Shown here: one piece after another, positions 13,272 to 22,396 of the stretch
Position numbering within the stretch: position 1 is the first letter of the stretch
Layout: each line of letters begins with the position of its first letter
From: Opitutales bacterium
Lineage (GTDB): Bacteria > Verrucomicrobiota > Verrucomicrobiia > Opitutales > UBA953
NCBI GenBank assembly: GCA_017531845.1
Contig: JAFXKI010000009.1
Span: 1-38,342 of the forward strand
DNA: 38,342 bases
Reading direction: 5' to 3'
Program-made: the position numbers and the translations under genes
The notes under the pieces: generated by a model
What the model saw: only the letters and a program-made list of their open reading frames with translations
Told to the model about the DNA's origin: nothing
Database searches by the model: none

Positions 13272-14480
13272 TTACTTGATGACTTCAACGATCTTACCGG
13301 AACCGATCGTGCGACCGCCTTCGCGAATAGCGAAGCGCTGCCCTTTTTCCATAGCGACCGGTTTGCCAAGTTCGATTTCGATTTCAACGTTGTCGCCCGG
13401 CATAACCATTTCCGTTCCCGCGGGGAGACGGACGATACCGGTAACGTCAGCCGTGCCGAAGAAGAACTGCGGACGATAGTTGGTGAAGAACGGAGTGTGA
13501 CGACCGCCTTCATCCTTCGTGAGGACGTAAATTTGAGCCTTAGCCTGCGTGTGCGGGTGGATGGAGCCCGGTTTTGCGAGAACTTGTCCGCGTTGAACCT
13601 GGTCTTTTTCGATACCGCGAAGGAGGACGCCGACGTTGTCGCCCGCGAGACCTTCTTCGAGGTTCTTACGGAACATTTCAACACCCGTAACCGTGGATTT
13701 CTGCGTTTCAGCAAGACCGACGATTTCGATTTCTTCGCCGACTTTAACTTTACCGCGTTCGATACGACCCGTAGCAACCGTTCCGCGACCCGTGATGGAG
13801 AACACGTCTTCGACAGACATCATGAACGGAAGATCGACAGCACGTTCCGGTTCCGGAATTTCCGTATCGAGAACGTCCATGAGTTCGGAAACAGCCTTGT
13901 AGCCCGGTCCTTCAGCGTTGTTAGCGGCGGCGTCTTCGAGAGCCTGCGTAGCGGAACCGCGAACGATCTTGGCATTGTCTCCGTCAAATTCATACTTGTT
14001 GAGGAGGTCGCGGATTTCCATTTCGACGAGTTCGAGCAGATCCGGATCGTCGAGAAGGTCGCACTTATTCAACCAAACGACGATTTTCGGAACGCCGACC
14101 TGGCGAGCGAGAAGGATGTGTTCGCGCGTCTGCGGCATAGGTCCGTCAGCAGCGGAGACGACGAGGATAGCACCGTCCATCTGGGCGGCACCGGTGATCA
14201 TGTTCTTAACGAAGTCCGCGTGACCCGGGCAGTCAACGTGAGCATAGTGACGCTTGTCGGATTCATATTCGACGTGCGCAGCAGCGATCGTAACAGTCTT
14301 GGTCGCGTCACGAACCGTTCCGCCCTTAGCGATATCTGCATAAGCCTTGACGACAGCAAGATTCTTGCAAGCCTGAACAGCGAGGATAGCGGCAGTCGTG
14401 GTCGTTTTACCGTGGTCGATGTGACCGATGGTGCCGACATTGACGTGCGGTTTCGTACGAACGAAGGTTTCTTTAGCCAT
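13272..14480 (-). CDS. tuf: Elongation factor Tu
   Basis: EF-Tu, 402 residues, the GTPase that delivers aminoacyl-tRNA to the ribosome. GTPase motifs are GHIDHGKT (residues 19-26), DCPGH and NKCD. Domains II and III follow in order, ending in [14 protein letters not shown]. The switch I region reads [27 protein letters not shown] in place of the usual ERERGITIxTAHVEY type; the threonine that binds magnesium is kept. From memory this form occurs in planctomycete-type EF-Tu, so it supports a PVC origin. No ribosome binding site is evident. Only one copy of the iterated word lies inside. It lies between tRNA-Thr and tRNA-Trp, like tufB of many bacteria. Confidence 0.98.
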   Translation of the reverse strand: MAKETFVRTKPHVNVGTIGHIDHGKTTTTAAILAVQACKNLAVVKAYADIAKGGTVRDATKTVTIAAAHVEYESDKRHYAHVDCPGHADFVKNMITGAAQMDGAILVVSAADGPMPQTREHILLARQVGVPKIVVWLNKCDLLDDPDLLELVEMEIRDLLNKYEFDGDNAKIVRGSATQALEDAAANNAEGPGYKAVSELMDVLDTEIPEPERAVDLPFMMSVEDVFSITGRGTVATGRIERGKVKVGEEIEIVGLAETQKSTVTGVEMFRKNLEEGLAGDNVGVLLRGIEKDQVQRGQVLAKPGSIHPHTQAKAQIYVLTKDEGGRHTPFFTNYRPQFFFGTADVTGIVRLPAGTEMVMPGDNVEIEIELGKPVAMEKGQRFAIREGGRTIGSGKIVEVIK

Positions 14481-14522
14481 AGTTTATATTGTTTTGTTGT
14501 TATTGTTGATTGAAATTGGAAA

Positions 14523-14598
<76 letters not shown>

Positions 14599-14642
14599 AC
14601 CAAAATCTCCCTTACCCCGTGAAAACGAAATAAAAGGAACGG

Positions 14643-14672
14643 ATATTCTGCCTTGTAAAAAAAATTCGTCAA
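14643..14672 (-). promoter_or_regulatory. Probable promoter of the tRNA-Thr-tuf transcript
   Basis: On the minus strand TTGACG (14667-14672) is followed after 18 bases by GAATAT (14643-14648). The -35 box is good and the -10 box weak. The start would fall about 38 bases before the tRNA 5-prime end, a sensible distance. Confidence 0.45.
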
Positions 14673-14753
14673 TACCTTTTTCTAAAAAAGCATCAAAAAA
14701 TGTTTGATTTTTTGAAAAAACTCTCCACGGAGACGCTCTCGTGTTCCTGAAAG

Positions 14754-14800
14754 AACGCGTTCCCGTGAAGAAGCAAAGAGCCTTCGCGGGAACGCGTTTT
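14754..14800. terminator. Motif-pair hairpin downstream of rho
   Basis: A 17-bp stem with one G-U pair (14754-14770 with 14782-14798) carries the iterated word in both arms. The T-run (14797-14801) is on the plus strand; on the minus strand, where rho would end, only a weak UUCUUUC follows. It probably still helps to end rho transcription. A third copy of the word follows at about 14807, just before the rho stop. Confidence 0.6.
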
Positions 14801-14819
14801 TGTCGGCGGGAACGCCGGG

Positions 14820-17108
14820 CTACCTGCCGGCAAGCGTCATCAAGAACTCCGCGTTCGTTTTGGTTTTCTTCATCCGGGAAATGAGCATTTCCATCGCCTC
14901 GATAGAAGGCACGCCTTTCATGGCACGGCGCATGGAGTAAACGCACTGCATTTCCTGCGGGTGGTAAAGAAGTTCTTCCTTGCGTGTTCCCGAGCGCTCG
15001 AAGTTGATTGCCGGGTAAATACGTTTGTTGGCGAGATCTCGGTCGAGGTCGAGCTCCATATTTCCCGTGCCTTTAAACTCTTCGAAAATCACTTCGTCCA
15101 TCTTCGAACCGGTGTCGATAAGTGCCGTTCCGAGAATCGTAAGCGAACCGCCGTCTTCAATATTACGCGCGGATCCGAAGAAACGTTTCGGCTTCGAAAG
15201 CGCTCCTGCTTCGACCCCGCCGGAGAGGATCTTCCCGCCATTCGGCATCAGAGTGTTGTAGGCACGCGCAAGGCGTGTGATTGAGTCGAGCAGAATGATC
15301 ACATCTTTCCCAAGCTCCACCATACGGCGCGCACGCTCAATCACCATTTCCGCGACGTGAACGTGATTTTCCGCATTTTCATCAAACGTGGAGGAAATCA
15401 CTTCGCCGTGCTTGGTCTTGCGCTTAAAATCCGTTACTTCTTCCGGACGTTCGTCAACAAGGAGCACAATCAGATGCGCGTTCGGTTTGTTTTTCGCAAT
15501 GGAATTGGCAACTGCCTGCAAAAGCACCGTTTTCCCCGTGCGCGGCGGCGCGACGATGAGCCCGCGCTGCCCGAGCCCGATCGGACAAAGCAAATCCACG
15601 CAGCGCATCGACAGATTGTTCCACTCTACCGTGTTATCCGTTTCGAGCATGATCCGCTCCGTCGGATAATACGGTGTGAGCTCGGTAAACGGAGTCAAAT
15701 CCTTCACGCTGTCCGGCTCCGCACCCATAATGGATTCTATGTGAACGACGATCGGGGACGTTTCGCCCTTCATCGGCGGGAACGCAATCGCCTCAACGTC
15801 ATGCCCGCGCTGCAGCCCGTATTTTTCAATCAGGCTTTTCGGCACAAACGCGCTCAGCTCCTTCACGCGGTAGCTGTCGCACCCGTAAAGCAAAAGTCCG
15901 TTCCCGTCGGCAAGCAACTCCAGAGTTCCACAAATTTTAATCGGTCGGCTTTCGGCAAACGCCGCGCGGAGAATTTTTTTCACAAGCGGACGCCGTACCG
16001 GATTGCGGAAAACGGGGATTCCGAACGATTTTGCCGCCGAAATCAGCAGAGACATCGATGATTCGTAAACCTCGTTAAAATCGATCGGAGCCGCAGGTAA
16101 ATCTTCTTCCAATTCCGCCTTCGCGGGAACGCTCGGAGCCTCGCCTTCCGTCGCCGCGACGAGCTCCGGCGCGACAAACGGCGAAGCCTTATCCGTGCGC
16201 TTTGCGACATGACGAGCCAATTTCGAAAGCTCTTCCAAATACGCTTCGTTGCTCAGCAAATTGTAATCAAAAACCGCTCCGAGCGAGAGCGACGCTTCTT
16301 CCGCGGAATCCGCGTTGGCAAGCTCACCCCAATTGCGCTTCGCCGCGCCCTTCCCTTCGTTCGGACGAAACTTTTCAAATTTCCCCTGCGGATTAAATTT
16401 TCCTCCGCCGAATTTTGCCGGCTTCGGCGGAAAGTTTTTCTTTTCCCAGGGTTTTCCCGCCGGTGCGGAACCGCCCTGCGGATTTCCGTTCGCGCCGGAC
16501 TCGGCTCCGCCCTGCGGTACGTTCCCGTTATTGCGCTCCCACGGCTTTTTCCACGGGCGATCTTTCTTCTCCCACGTCTTCCCTTCGCCAACAACGGGCT
16601 GTGCTACGGGAACGCCTTCGGCGGACGGATTTTCGGCAGGCGAAATTTGTGCCGCCGGAGCCGCGTCCGAAGACGTTGCCAACAACGGCGGCGTTCCGGT
16701 TTTCACTCCTGCCGAAGAAACCGCAGCTGCTTCTTCCGGATCAAAAGAAATCACGGATTTCGGCGGCGACGGCATTTTCGGAAGTACAGGCTTCTCAGGT
16801 GCGGAAACTTCTGAGGCGACAGCCTCCGACGCAGACGCGTCCGCCGAATCCTCCGGGTCAAAGCTGAAAATCTCCGGAGCTTTTTCCGGTCGGGCGGGCT
16901 CGGCAGAAGTCGCCGGCGTTCCCGCAGATTCATCCGCATCCGCCGCTTTCCGAGGACGCCCGCGGCGTTTCGGAGTCGCCGCCGCATCGGGATTTTTCGG
17001 CGGACGCCCGCGACGCTTCGGCGTCGGAGCCGGCACATCTTCGGCGGGAACGCCTAAAATCATTTCTGCCAGATTTTCGTTAATGAGCTCGGGAGTTTCG
17101 TTTTCCAT
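14820..17108 (-). CDS. rho: Transcription termination factor Rho with long disordered N-terminus
   Basis: Rho helicase that ends transcription by moving along RNA. At 762 residues it is far longer than the 419 of E. coli. The core occupies about residues 345-762: an OB-type RNA-binding domain (about 385-445) and the ATPase with Walker A APPRTGKT (520-527) and [11 protein letters not shown]. The first 340 or so residues are low complexity, rich in Ala, Pro, Glu, Lys and Gly. They contain two AT-hook-like motifs (KRRGRPPK 31-38, KRRGRPRK 47-54) and repeated WEKK/PWKKPWE patches (179-225). Basic or disordered insertions before the RNA-binding domain are known in Rho of Actinobacteria and Bacteroidetes. 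Several copies of the iterated word fall within this tail. coaE precedes it by 50 bases in one probable operon. Confidence 0.96.
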   Translation of the reverse strand: MENETPELINENLAEMILGVPAEDVPAPTPKRRGRPPKNPDAAATPKRRGRPRKAADADESAGTPATSAEPARPEKAPEIFSFDPEDSADASASEAVASEVSAPEKPVLPKMPSPPKSVISFDPEEAAAVSSAGVKTGTPPLLATSSDAAPAAQISPAENPSAEGVPVAQPVVGEGKTWEKKDRPWKKPWERNNGNVPQGGAESGANGNPQGGSAPAGKPWEKKNFPPKPAKFGGGKFNPQGKFEKFRPNEGKGAAKRNWGELANADSAEEASLSLGAVFDYNLLSNEAYLEELSKLARHVAKRTDKASPFVAPELVAATEGEAPSVPAKAELEEDLPAAPIDFNEVYESSMSLLISAAKSFGIPVFRNPVRRPLVKKILRAAFAESRPIKICGTLELLADGNGLLLYGCDSYRVKELSAFVPKSLIEKYGLQRGHDVEAIAFPPMKGETSPIVVHIESIMGAEPDSVKDLTPFTELTPYYPTERIMLETDNTVEWNNLSMRCVDLLCPIGLGQRGLIVAPPRTGKTVLLQAVANSIAKNKPNAHLIVLLVDERPEEVTDFKRKTKHGEVISSTFDENAENHVHVAEMVIERARRMVELGKDVIILLDSITRLARAYNTLMPNGGKILSGGVEAGALSKPKRFFGSARNIEDGGSLTILGTALIDTGSKMDEVIFEEFKGTGNMELDLDRDLANKRIYPAINFERSGTRKEELLYHPQEMQCVYSMRRAMKGVPSIEAMEMLISRMKKTKTNAEFLMTLAGR

Positions 17109-17159
17109 AGCCTGATTCCTTTTCTTTTAATTTTCGTTAAAGTTTTTTTTTGATAAAAA

Positions 17160-17738
17160 TTAATGTGTAAAAAATTTTACGCATTCCGAGACCTGCGCTT
17201 CGAGAAATTTGCGGGAACCGTCGTTAAAAACAACAAAGTCCGCCCGGCGAATTTTGTCGGAAATCGGTAGCTGAGCCGCCATGCGTTCCCGCGCCTGCTC
17301 CGGCGGCAAACCTCGCTTTTCCAGCCGCGCGAGCTGAACTTGCTCCGATGCCGCAACGCAAACCGTAGCGTCAAAATCGCCCTCATAGTTTTTTTCAAAC
17401 AAAAGCGGAACTTCTACGACAAAATTTTTTCCCTGCGCCGTGTTTTTTGTCAGATTTTTCCACGTTTCTCGAATTTTCGGATGCATAAACGCCTCCAGAT
17501 CCGCAAGTGCAACCTTATCGGAAAAAACAATCTTTGCGAGTTCCGCCCTGTTTATAGAACCGTCCGCCGCCAACGCGGATTCGCCGAAGCGTTCCCGCAC
17601 AAACCGGCGGGTCATCGGCTCCGTATGAAGAGCTGAAGCGATTTTGTCTGTATCGATAACGGCGAAACCAAGCTTTTCAAAAGCGGGAAGTACCGAAGAT
17701 TTCCCGCACCCGATTCCGCCCGTAAGGCCAAGGGTCAT
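17160..17738 (-). CDS. coaE: Dephospho-CoA kinase
   Basis: Last enzyme of coenzyme A synthesis, phosphorylating dephospho-CoA at the ribose 3-prime hydroxyl with ATP. The P-loop GLTGGIGCGKSS is at residues 4-15, followed by DTDKIA and, in the lid region, RFVRERFG; the family stretch EVPLLFE is near residue 110. Length (192) is normal. GGAG lies about a dozen bases before the ATG at 17738, and a good promoter is at 17796-17824. It is transcribed ahead of rho. Confidence 0.95.
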   Translation of the reverse strand: MTLGLTGGIGCGKSSVLPAFEKLGFAVIDTDKIASALHTEPMTRRFVRERFGESALAADGSINRAELAKIVFSDKVALADLEAFMHPKIRETWKNLTKNTAQGKNFVVEVPLLFEKNYEGDFDATVCVAASEQVQLARLEKRGLPPEQARERMAAQLPISDKIRRADFVVFNDGSRKFLEAQVSECVKFFTH

Positions 17739-17795
17739 TGCGAAAAAATCTCCAAGTTAAACGGGAAGAAGAAGCATATTGCTCCGAACGCGCTC

Positions 17796-17824
17796 ATTAG
17801 AATCCTTTCCCCGCGCCGCGTCAA
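17796..17824 (-). promoter_or_regulatory. Promoter of coaE-rho
   Basis: TTGACG (17819-17824), a 17-base spacer and TCTAAT (17796-17801) match the sigma-70 consensus at five of six bases in each box. The predicted start near 17789 leaves a leader of about 50 bases before coaE. Confidence 0.65.
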
Positions 17825-18035
17825 GCCGGGACCGCACTTTAACTTCGCCCCAAAATGAAACGGAATCACGAATAAACACGAATGTTTCTTACGCAAAACC
17901 ATCTCCGCAAAAACGCTAGGATACAAAAAGCTTTTTTTATTTTTTTGACACAGACAAAAAACAGATTTCGTTCCGCTCTGTTTATGTTTTTGAGGTTAAT
18001 AGAGAAGTTAGAGAGTCAAGTCAGTTGAGAGAGAG

Positions 18036-18071
18036 AAAAAAGGGCGCGCGTGAGACTTAGTTTCACGCGCG
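18036..18071 (-). terminator. Intrinsic terminator of prfB
   Basis: A nine-bp GC-rich stem (18045-18053 with 18063-18071) followed on the minus strand by six U residues (18036-18041). It lies about 60 bases after the prfB stop. Confidence 0.8.
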
Positions 18072-18130
18072 TTTCTCATTTCCATTTCGGGAAACAAACT
18101 CGGGAGCCGCCCCCGATACCCGGCAGATGA

Positions 18131-19282
18131 TTAATCCTCGACCTTAATATCTTTGTTGCGGGAACGCGGACCGCCGGCACGAAGCCACGCGTTGATAAAA
18201 CCGTCCAAGTCGCCGTCCATCACCGCTTGAATATTGCCCGTTTCGTAGCCGGTGCGCAAATCCTTGACCATTTGATACGGCTGAAAAACGTAGGAGCGAA
18301 TCTGGTTTCCCCAGCCGATTTCGCCCTTTTCGCCATAAAATTTTTCCATCTCGGCGCGCTTGTCGTCTTCCATCTTTTCGTAAATGCGCGCTTTTAAAAT
18401 GCGCATCGCGAGTTCTTTGTTCTGGTGCTGCGAGCGTTCCCGCTGGCAGGCAACGACAATTCCCGTCGGCAAGTGCGTGAGGCGCACGGCAGATTCCGTG
18501 CGGTTGACGTGTTGCCCGCCCGCGCCCGACGCGCGATAGACGTCGATGCGCAAATCTTCGTCCTTAATCTCGACGTTGATATCGTCTTTAATATCGGCAA
18601 CGATGTCGACGCTCGCGAACGACGTGTGGCGACGTTTGTTCGCGTCAAACGGCGAAATGCGCACGAGACGGTGGACGCCGCGCTCCGCTTTGACGTAGCC
18701 GTAGGCATTTTCTCCGTCGAAACGCAAAACCACCGTGGAAACTCCCGCGCCTTCTCCGTCCTGCAAATCTTCGATGCTGACTTTGAACCCGCGCCGCTCG
18801 CCCCAGCGCATATACATACGCATAAGCATTCCCGCCCAATCGCAGGCTTCGGTGCCGCCCGCTCCCGCTTTAATCATCACAATGGCGGAAGACTTGTCGT
18901 GCGGACCGGAGAGAAAGGAGGAAATTTCGAGCGTGTCGATTTCTTCGAGCATCGTTCCCGCCTCGGCATCGAGCGCGGCAAGTTCGTCGCCCGCTCCCGC
19001 GTCGGCTTCGTCCATTTCGCCGACAAGTTCGGCGAGCGTCTGCAAATCTTCCACGCGACGCAAAAACGCAACGAGCGGCGTAACGGCGGCTTTGAGTGAA
19101 GTGTTTTCGGAAATCACGCTCTGCGCCGCCTGCTGGTCATTCCAAAAATCCGCCTCCGCCATTTTGGCTTCCAGCTCGGCGATGCGACTTTGCTTCGCGG
19201 GAACGTCAAGAAACTTATAAAGATGCCCGCTGCGACGCACGATTTCGTCAATTTTTGCGCGGCTTTCAGGAGAAATGTACAT
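18131..19282 (-). CDS. prfB: Peptide chain release factor 2, no frameshift site
   Basis: RF2 reads UGA and UAA stop codons. The stop-recognition tripeptide SPF lies in [15 protein letters not shown], and the peptidyl-tRNA hydrolysis motif GGQ in [16 protein letters not shown]; both are RF2-type. Length (383) is close to normal. Most bacteria carry an in-frame UGA near codon 26 that is bypassed by a +1 frameshift. Here the matching site (near 19212) reads CTT GAC in frame (FLDVPAK), so the gene is one continuous frame from the ATG at 19282 and lacks that autoregulation. A copy of the iterated word sits immediately beside the lost site. The upstream methyltransferase ends 49 bases before, on the same strand, with no terminator visible between. 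Confidence 0.95.
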   Translation of the reverse strand: MYISPESRAKIDEIVRRSGHLYKFLDVPAKQSRIAELEAKMAEADFWNDQQAAQSVISENTSLKAAVTPLVAFLRRVEDLQTLAELVGEMDEADAGAGDELAALDAEAGTMLEEIDTLEISSFLSGPHDKSSAIVMIKAGAGGTEACDWAGMLMRMYMRWGERRGFKVSIEDLQDGEGAGVSTVVLRFDGENAYGYVKAERGVHRLVRISPFDANKRRHTSFASVDIVADIKDDINVEIKDEDLRIDVYRASGAGGQHVNRTESAVRLTHLPTGIVVACQRERSQHQNKELAMRILKARIYEKMEDDKRAEMEKFYGEKGEIGWGNQIRSYVFQPYQMVKDLRTGYETGNIQAVMDGDLDGFINAWLRAGGPRSRNKDIKVED

Positions 19283-19331
19283 AGCGGGAAAACGTAATCG
19301 GCGGGAACGCTCAGGTCAAACGCGAAGGCAT

Positions 19332-20516
19332 TTACTTTTTCTTCATCCGGCGGGGACTGGGAATTTTCTCCTTCTTCAAAACATCCTCACAAAGAACCAA
19401 CTCGGGAACAAAATCATTCATCTGTGATTTTATAAAATGAAACGATGCATTCGCTTCCAAGCGTTCCCGCGCAACAGAAATTGCGATTTCCGAAGAATCA
19501 ATTCCTATCCATTGCCGTCTCAATTCCTGCGCGACCTCAAGCGTTGTTCCCGAGCCGCAAAAGAAATCGAGAACGATACTTCCTTCCTCGGACGAAGCCC
19601 GAATGATAGCCTCCAACAAATCTTTGTTCTTTTCCGTCGGATAGCGCGGATACTGGGGATCTTTAAAATCCCAAATATCCTGCATTTTTTTTCCTTGTTG
19701 CCGATCTGCAAAAATTTTTCGGCGAGGCACTCCGTTTTTTGACCACTCAATTTCTCCCGCATCATCGAGTTTTTGCAACTCTTCGGGTGCCGAGCGCCAA
19801 TGGCGTCCCGGCGGCGGCAACATCCCGCGAAACATTCCGCCGGTGGGACCGCTTTGAGTTTCGCCCGGGGCATGAAGCGGAATCGTCGTATACGCGCGCC
19901 CGTCCGCATCTCTTTTCGGAAAAAGGCGGGAACGCTCCGCCGCCGAATATTCCGTTCGGGGTTCATTCCAAATCGGGTCGCTTGATTTTGAATAAAAAAG
20001 TATCAAATCCTTTATGTTCCCGTAAGCTTTCCGTGAAAAATTTTTCGGATTACATTTTATTCTCGTAATATCATTTCGAAAATTTTCCGCTCCGAAAATT
20101 TCATCCATGATCAGTTTCACGTAATGCCCGATTTTGTAATCAATATGCAGATAAATCGAACCGCGAGGAGAAAGCAAGTCCTTGGCAAAAATCAGGCGTT
20201 CCCGCAAAAATTCGATAAAATCCGCCCCTGTTCGACGATCCGAATACGCAAGAGCGTCTGACTTTTTGGAGCTTATCGTGCTGACTCGCGTTTTACCGAA
20301 AGTAAAATCGGTGTTTGTGGAAAACGGAGGGTCAATATAAATCAAATCAATCTTTCCCCGCGCATCGGGATTTTCGGAGAGTGCACGCAAAACAGGCAGA
20401 TTATCGCCGAAAATAAGCGTGTTTTTTGACGCATCAAATCCGTATAAATCCGCAATAGGCGTTCCCGCCCGAATCGCCCGCTCCGTCTTTTTTCCTTCGT
20501 AAAAAAGCTCCATCAT
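19332..20516 (-). CDS. Site-specific DNA methyltransferase (beta class, probably adenine-N6)
   Basis: DNA methyltransferase of the N6/N4 aminomethyltransferase family, 394 residues. The catalytic motif DPPF (62-65) precedes the SAM-binding motif DFFCGSGTT (317-325), which is the beta-class order; GDNLPVL (37-43) and YPTEKNKDLLEAII (292-305) are family blocks. It begins two bases after the endonuclease stop, so the pair forms a restriction-modification operon with the nuclease first. Two ATG codons stand in tandem (20516 and 20513). The target sequence cannot be read from the protein. The gene carries four copies of the iterated word, typical of the genome around it, so it is unlikely to be a very recent arrival from unrelated DNA. 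Confidence 0.88.
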   Translation of the reverse strand: MMELFYEGKKTERAIRAGTPIADLYGFDASKNTLIFGDNLPVLRALSENPDARGKIDLIYIDPPFSTNTDFTFGKTRVSTISSKKSDALAYSDRRTGADFIEFLRERLIFAKDLLSPRGSIYLHIDYKIGHYVKLIMDEIFGAENFRNDITRIKCNPKNFSRKAYGNIKDLILFYSKSSDPIWNEPRTEYSAAERSRLFPKRDADGRAYTTIPLHAPGETQSGPTGGMFRGMLPPPGRHWRSAPEELQKLDDAGEIEWSKNGVPRRKIFADRQQGKKMQDIWDFKDPQYPRYPTEKNKDLLEAIIRASSEEGSIVLDFFCGSGTTLEVAQELRRQWIGIDSSEIAISVARERLEANASFHFIKSQMNDFVPELVLCEDVLKKEKIPSPRRMKKK

Positions 20517-20518
20517 AG

Positions 20519-21298
20519 CTATAGGCTGTAAAGAAAATCACGCAAGCACAGAGCACTCATGACATCCGCCTCCGCGTCTATAATTTGAGAATACATTTTG
20601 TTTTTTCCAGGAATGTAGCAAACGCCGTCCGCGATAACAATTTTCCGGACGTTCCCGCGAATCTTTGTATTCAAAGTCGAAAACGCATCGTTCAGCTGCG
20701 CATTTTGGTGTCCTCCGAAATCCGTCAGAAACTTTGCCTCCCCGATAACGTAAACACCTTTTACCCGTGCGACAAAATCAAGCCCTTTTTCCCGATTATA
20801 TCCGAGTGTTGCACGACACCACTCTTTCATTTCGCCGTCGCCGGCATCAAGAATCGCATCTTCGGATGCAGAGCTAAATTTCTCTGCCGAGACAAGAGGG
20901 AGTCCGCACGCGCCCGACTGAACCCAATGACGAAACATCGGACCTATCTGCCGATTGGTTTCCTTGGGCGTTTCACATCGTTTTCTGACTTCTGCCAAGC
21001 CCAACTCATAAAGCCGCCCGCAAAGACGGTTTATCGTTTTCGGATTACGTTCAATCGCACTATGATCGCGCCGCAAATACGCAACATAGGAGTCTTTAAT
21101 CGGAAATAATTCAAGTCGAAGCAACGCCTCAATCAACTCCTTGTTTTTCTTCGCAACAAAGTTGGCTTCTATATTTTTCCAAATATTTTCGTCCAATTCT
21201 CTGGAGATTTCAGGATTCATCGGATAAACGCGAAAAAGTTCATCCAAGTAGTTGCTCTGATTCGCAAAATCGATGCTCCGCTGTGTCCAAAAATTCAT
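20519..21298 (-). CDS. Type II restriction endonuclease
   Basis: Partner of the adjacent methyltransferase, 259 residues. A PD-(D/E)xK-type active site can be proposed from LDF (Asp174) and GEAK (Glu187, Lys189), followed by LTDFGGHQNAQLNDA (191-205), a block I associate, without certainty, with Tsp45I-like enzymes. The N-terminal half (about 1-130) is helical with no motif I recognise. I chose the ATG at 21298 (MNFWTQRS) because a strong promoter puts the transcript start at 21299; ATGs at 21307 and 21334 would lie within or before the promoter. The message would then be leaderless. Specificity unknown. Confidence 0.75.
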   Translation of the reverse strand: MNFWTQRSIDFANQSNYLDELFRVYPMNPEISRELDENIWKNIEANFVAKKNKELIEALLRLELFPIKDSYVAYLRRDHSAIERNPKTINRLCGRLYELGLAEVRKRCETPKETNRQIGPMFRHWVQSGACGLPLVSAEKFSSASEDAILDAGDGEMKEWCRATLGYNREKGLDFVARVKGVYVIGEAKFLTDFGGHQNAQLNDAFSTLNTKIRGNVRKIVIADGVCYIPGKNKMYSQIIDAEADVMSALCLRDFLYSL

Positions 21299-21305
21299 AG
21301 CAGGC

Positions 21306-21334
21306 ATTCTATCCGAGAAAAAAACACAGGTCAA
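21306..21334 (-). promoter_or_regulatory. Promoter of the restriction-modification operon
   Basis: TTGACC (21329-21334), a 17-base spacer and TAGAAT (21306-21311) match consensus at five of six bases in each box. The start would be at about 21299, next to the ATG at 21298, giving a leaderless mRNA. Confidence 0.65.
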
Positions 21335-21444
21335 ACACAGCTCAAGCTTCGGGAAAACGACCGCGATAACGAAATCACCCGTCCGCGCTATGAAAAAGCC
21401 TCCACACCCGCGAAACGTCTTCTTTTCTGCGGCGGACTTTCGGA

Positions 21445-21474
21445 GCGTTCCCGCGGTATTTTCTGCGGGAACGC
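21445..21474. repeat. Inverted motif pair between divergent genes
   Basis: GCGTTCCCGC (21445-21454) and GCGGGAACGC (21465-21474) form a perfect ten-bp stem with a ten-base loop. The genes on either side point away from it, so a terminator role is unexpected. A third copy follows near 21520. Confidence 0.8.
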
Positions 21475-21573
21475 GTTGTCTTATTATAGGCTCGCTGTAG
21501 AAATTTCTCGCGAGAGAGACGGGAACGCGTTATAAATGTGCCACTCAATTTTTAACCTGTTAAATAATTACCT

Positions 21574-22314
21574 ATGTCTGGTCACAGTAAATGGGCAACG
21601 ACAAAGCGCCACAAAGGCGCAATCGACGCTAAACGCGGCAAGATTTTCAGCAATCTCGCCAAGGAAATCACCCTCGCCGCACGCGCCGGCGGAGGAGATC
21701 CGAACGCGAATGTGCGCCTGCGCTCCGTGCTTTTGCGCGCCCGCGCCGCAAACATGCCGTCGGACAATATTGACCGCGCCATCAAAAAAGGCACGGGCGA
21801 ACTTCCGGGGCTCGTTTATGAAGAAATGCTTTACGAAGGCTACGCCGTGGGCGGAGTCGGGCTCATCGTCGAAGTAACGACAGACAACAAAAACCGCGCT
21901 ATCGGCGAAATCCGCAGCACGTTCACGAAAAACGGCGGCAACCTTGCCAACTCCGGCGCGCTCACGAGCTTCTTCCAGCGCAAGGGGCAAATCATCATTT
22001 CCGCAGAAGTAATCGGCGAAGACGAATTGATGGAAATCGCCCTCGAAGCGGGAGCGGAAGACATTAAAAACAACGGCGATTTTTACGAGGTCATTACCGC
22101 CGTCAGCGACTATGATTCCGTCGCCAAGGCTCTTGAAGACAAGCAAATCAAGTCCGAATCCTCCGACCTTGTTTACCTGCCGAACGTTGAAGTGCCGATT
22201 TCCGATGCCGAAACGGCAAAGAAAATCCAAAAACTCATCGACGCACTTGAAGATCTCGACGACGTGAAAGCCGTTCACTCGAACGACGACATCGCCGACG
22301 GACTTCTCGATTAA
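21574..22314 (+). CDS. yebC: YebC/PmpR family protein
   Basis: YebC/TACO1 family protein, 246 residues. Members act as transcription regulators or, as shown for several, help ribosomes through difficult stretches such as proline runs. The family start MSGHSKWATTKRHKGAIDAKRGKIF, the PSDNIDRAIKKGTGE block and the central LIVEVTTDNKNRA are all present. No ribosome binding site is visible before the ATG. It is followed by a strong terminator, so it appears to be its own transcription unit. Confidence 0.95.
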   Translation: MSGHSKWATTKRHKGAIDAKRGKIFSNLAKEITLAARAGGGDPNANVRLRSVLLRARAANMPSDNIDRAIKKGTGELPGLVYEEMLYEGYAVGGVGLIVEVTTDNKNRAIGEIRSTFTKNGGNLANSGALTSFFQRKGQIIISAEVIGEDELMEIALEAGAEDIKNNGDFYEVITAVSDYDSVAKALEDKQIKSESSDLVYLPNVEVPISDAETAKKIQKLIDALEDLDDVKAVHSNDDIADGLLD

Positions 22315-22324
22315 AAATAAGATT

Positions 22325-22388
22325 AGAAGTTAAAAATCAGCAATCGGCGCCCTTTTTCCGATTCCTGATTTTTAACTTCTATTTTTTT
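22325..22388 (+). terminator. Strong intrinsic terminator after yebC
   Basis: A perfect 16-bp stem (22325-22340 with 22365-22380) with six more inner pairs is followed by seven T residues. The arms are A+T-rich and do not contain the iterated word, unlike several other gene ends here. Confidence 0.9.
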
Positions 22389-22396
22389 GTAAAAAA

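Larger units (their letters stand above)
17739..18130. other. Gap between prfB and coaE
   Basis: About 390 bases. It holds the prfB terminator (18036-18071), the coaE promoter (17796-17824) and an A+T-rich stretch near 17925-17960 that includes the palindrome AAAAAGCTTTTT. A 63-codon frame on the minus strand (17735-17926) has no recognisable content and I do not call it a gene. There is no copy of the iterated word. Confidence 0.6.

Noticed and set aside
13116..14513. A 465-codon plus-strand frame opposite tuf
   Set aside because: Its start (AGQEGIEPSYAVLETAVLPLNYCP) is the antisense translation of tRNA-Trp and the rest mirrors tuf.
17735..17926. A 63-codon minus-strand frame upstream of coaE
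   Set aside because: It overlaps the coaE promoter and start, has no ribosome binding site and no family resemblance.
19200..19282. Programmed +1 frameshift in prfB
   Set aside because: There is no in-frame UGA; the site reads CTT GAC and the frame is continuous from the ATG.
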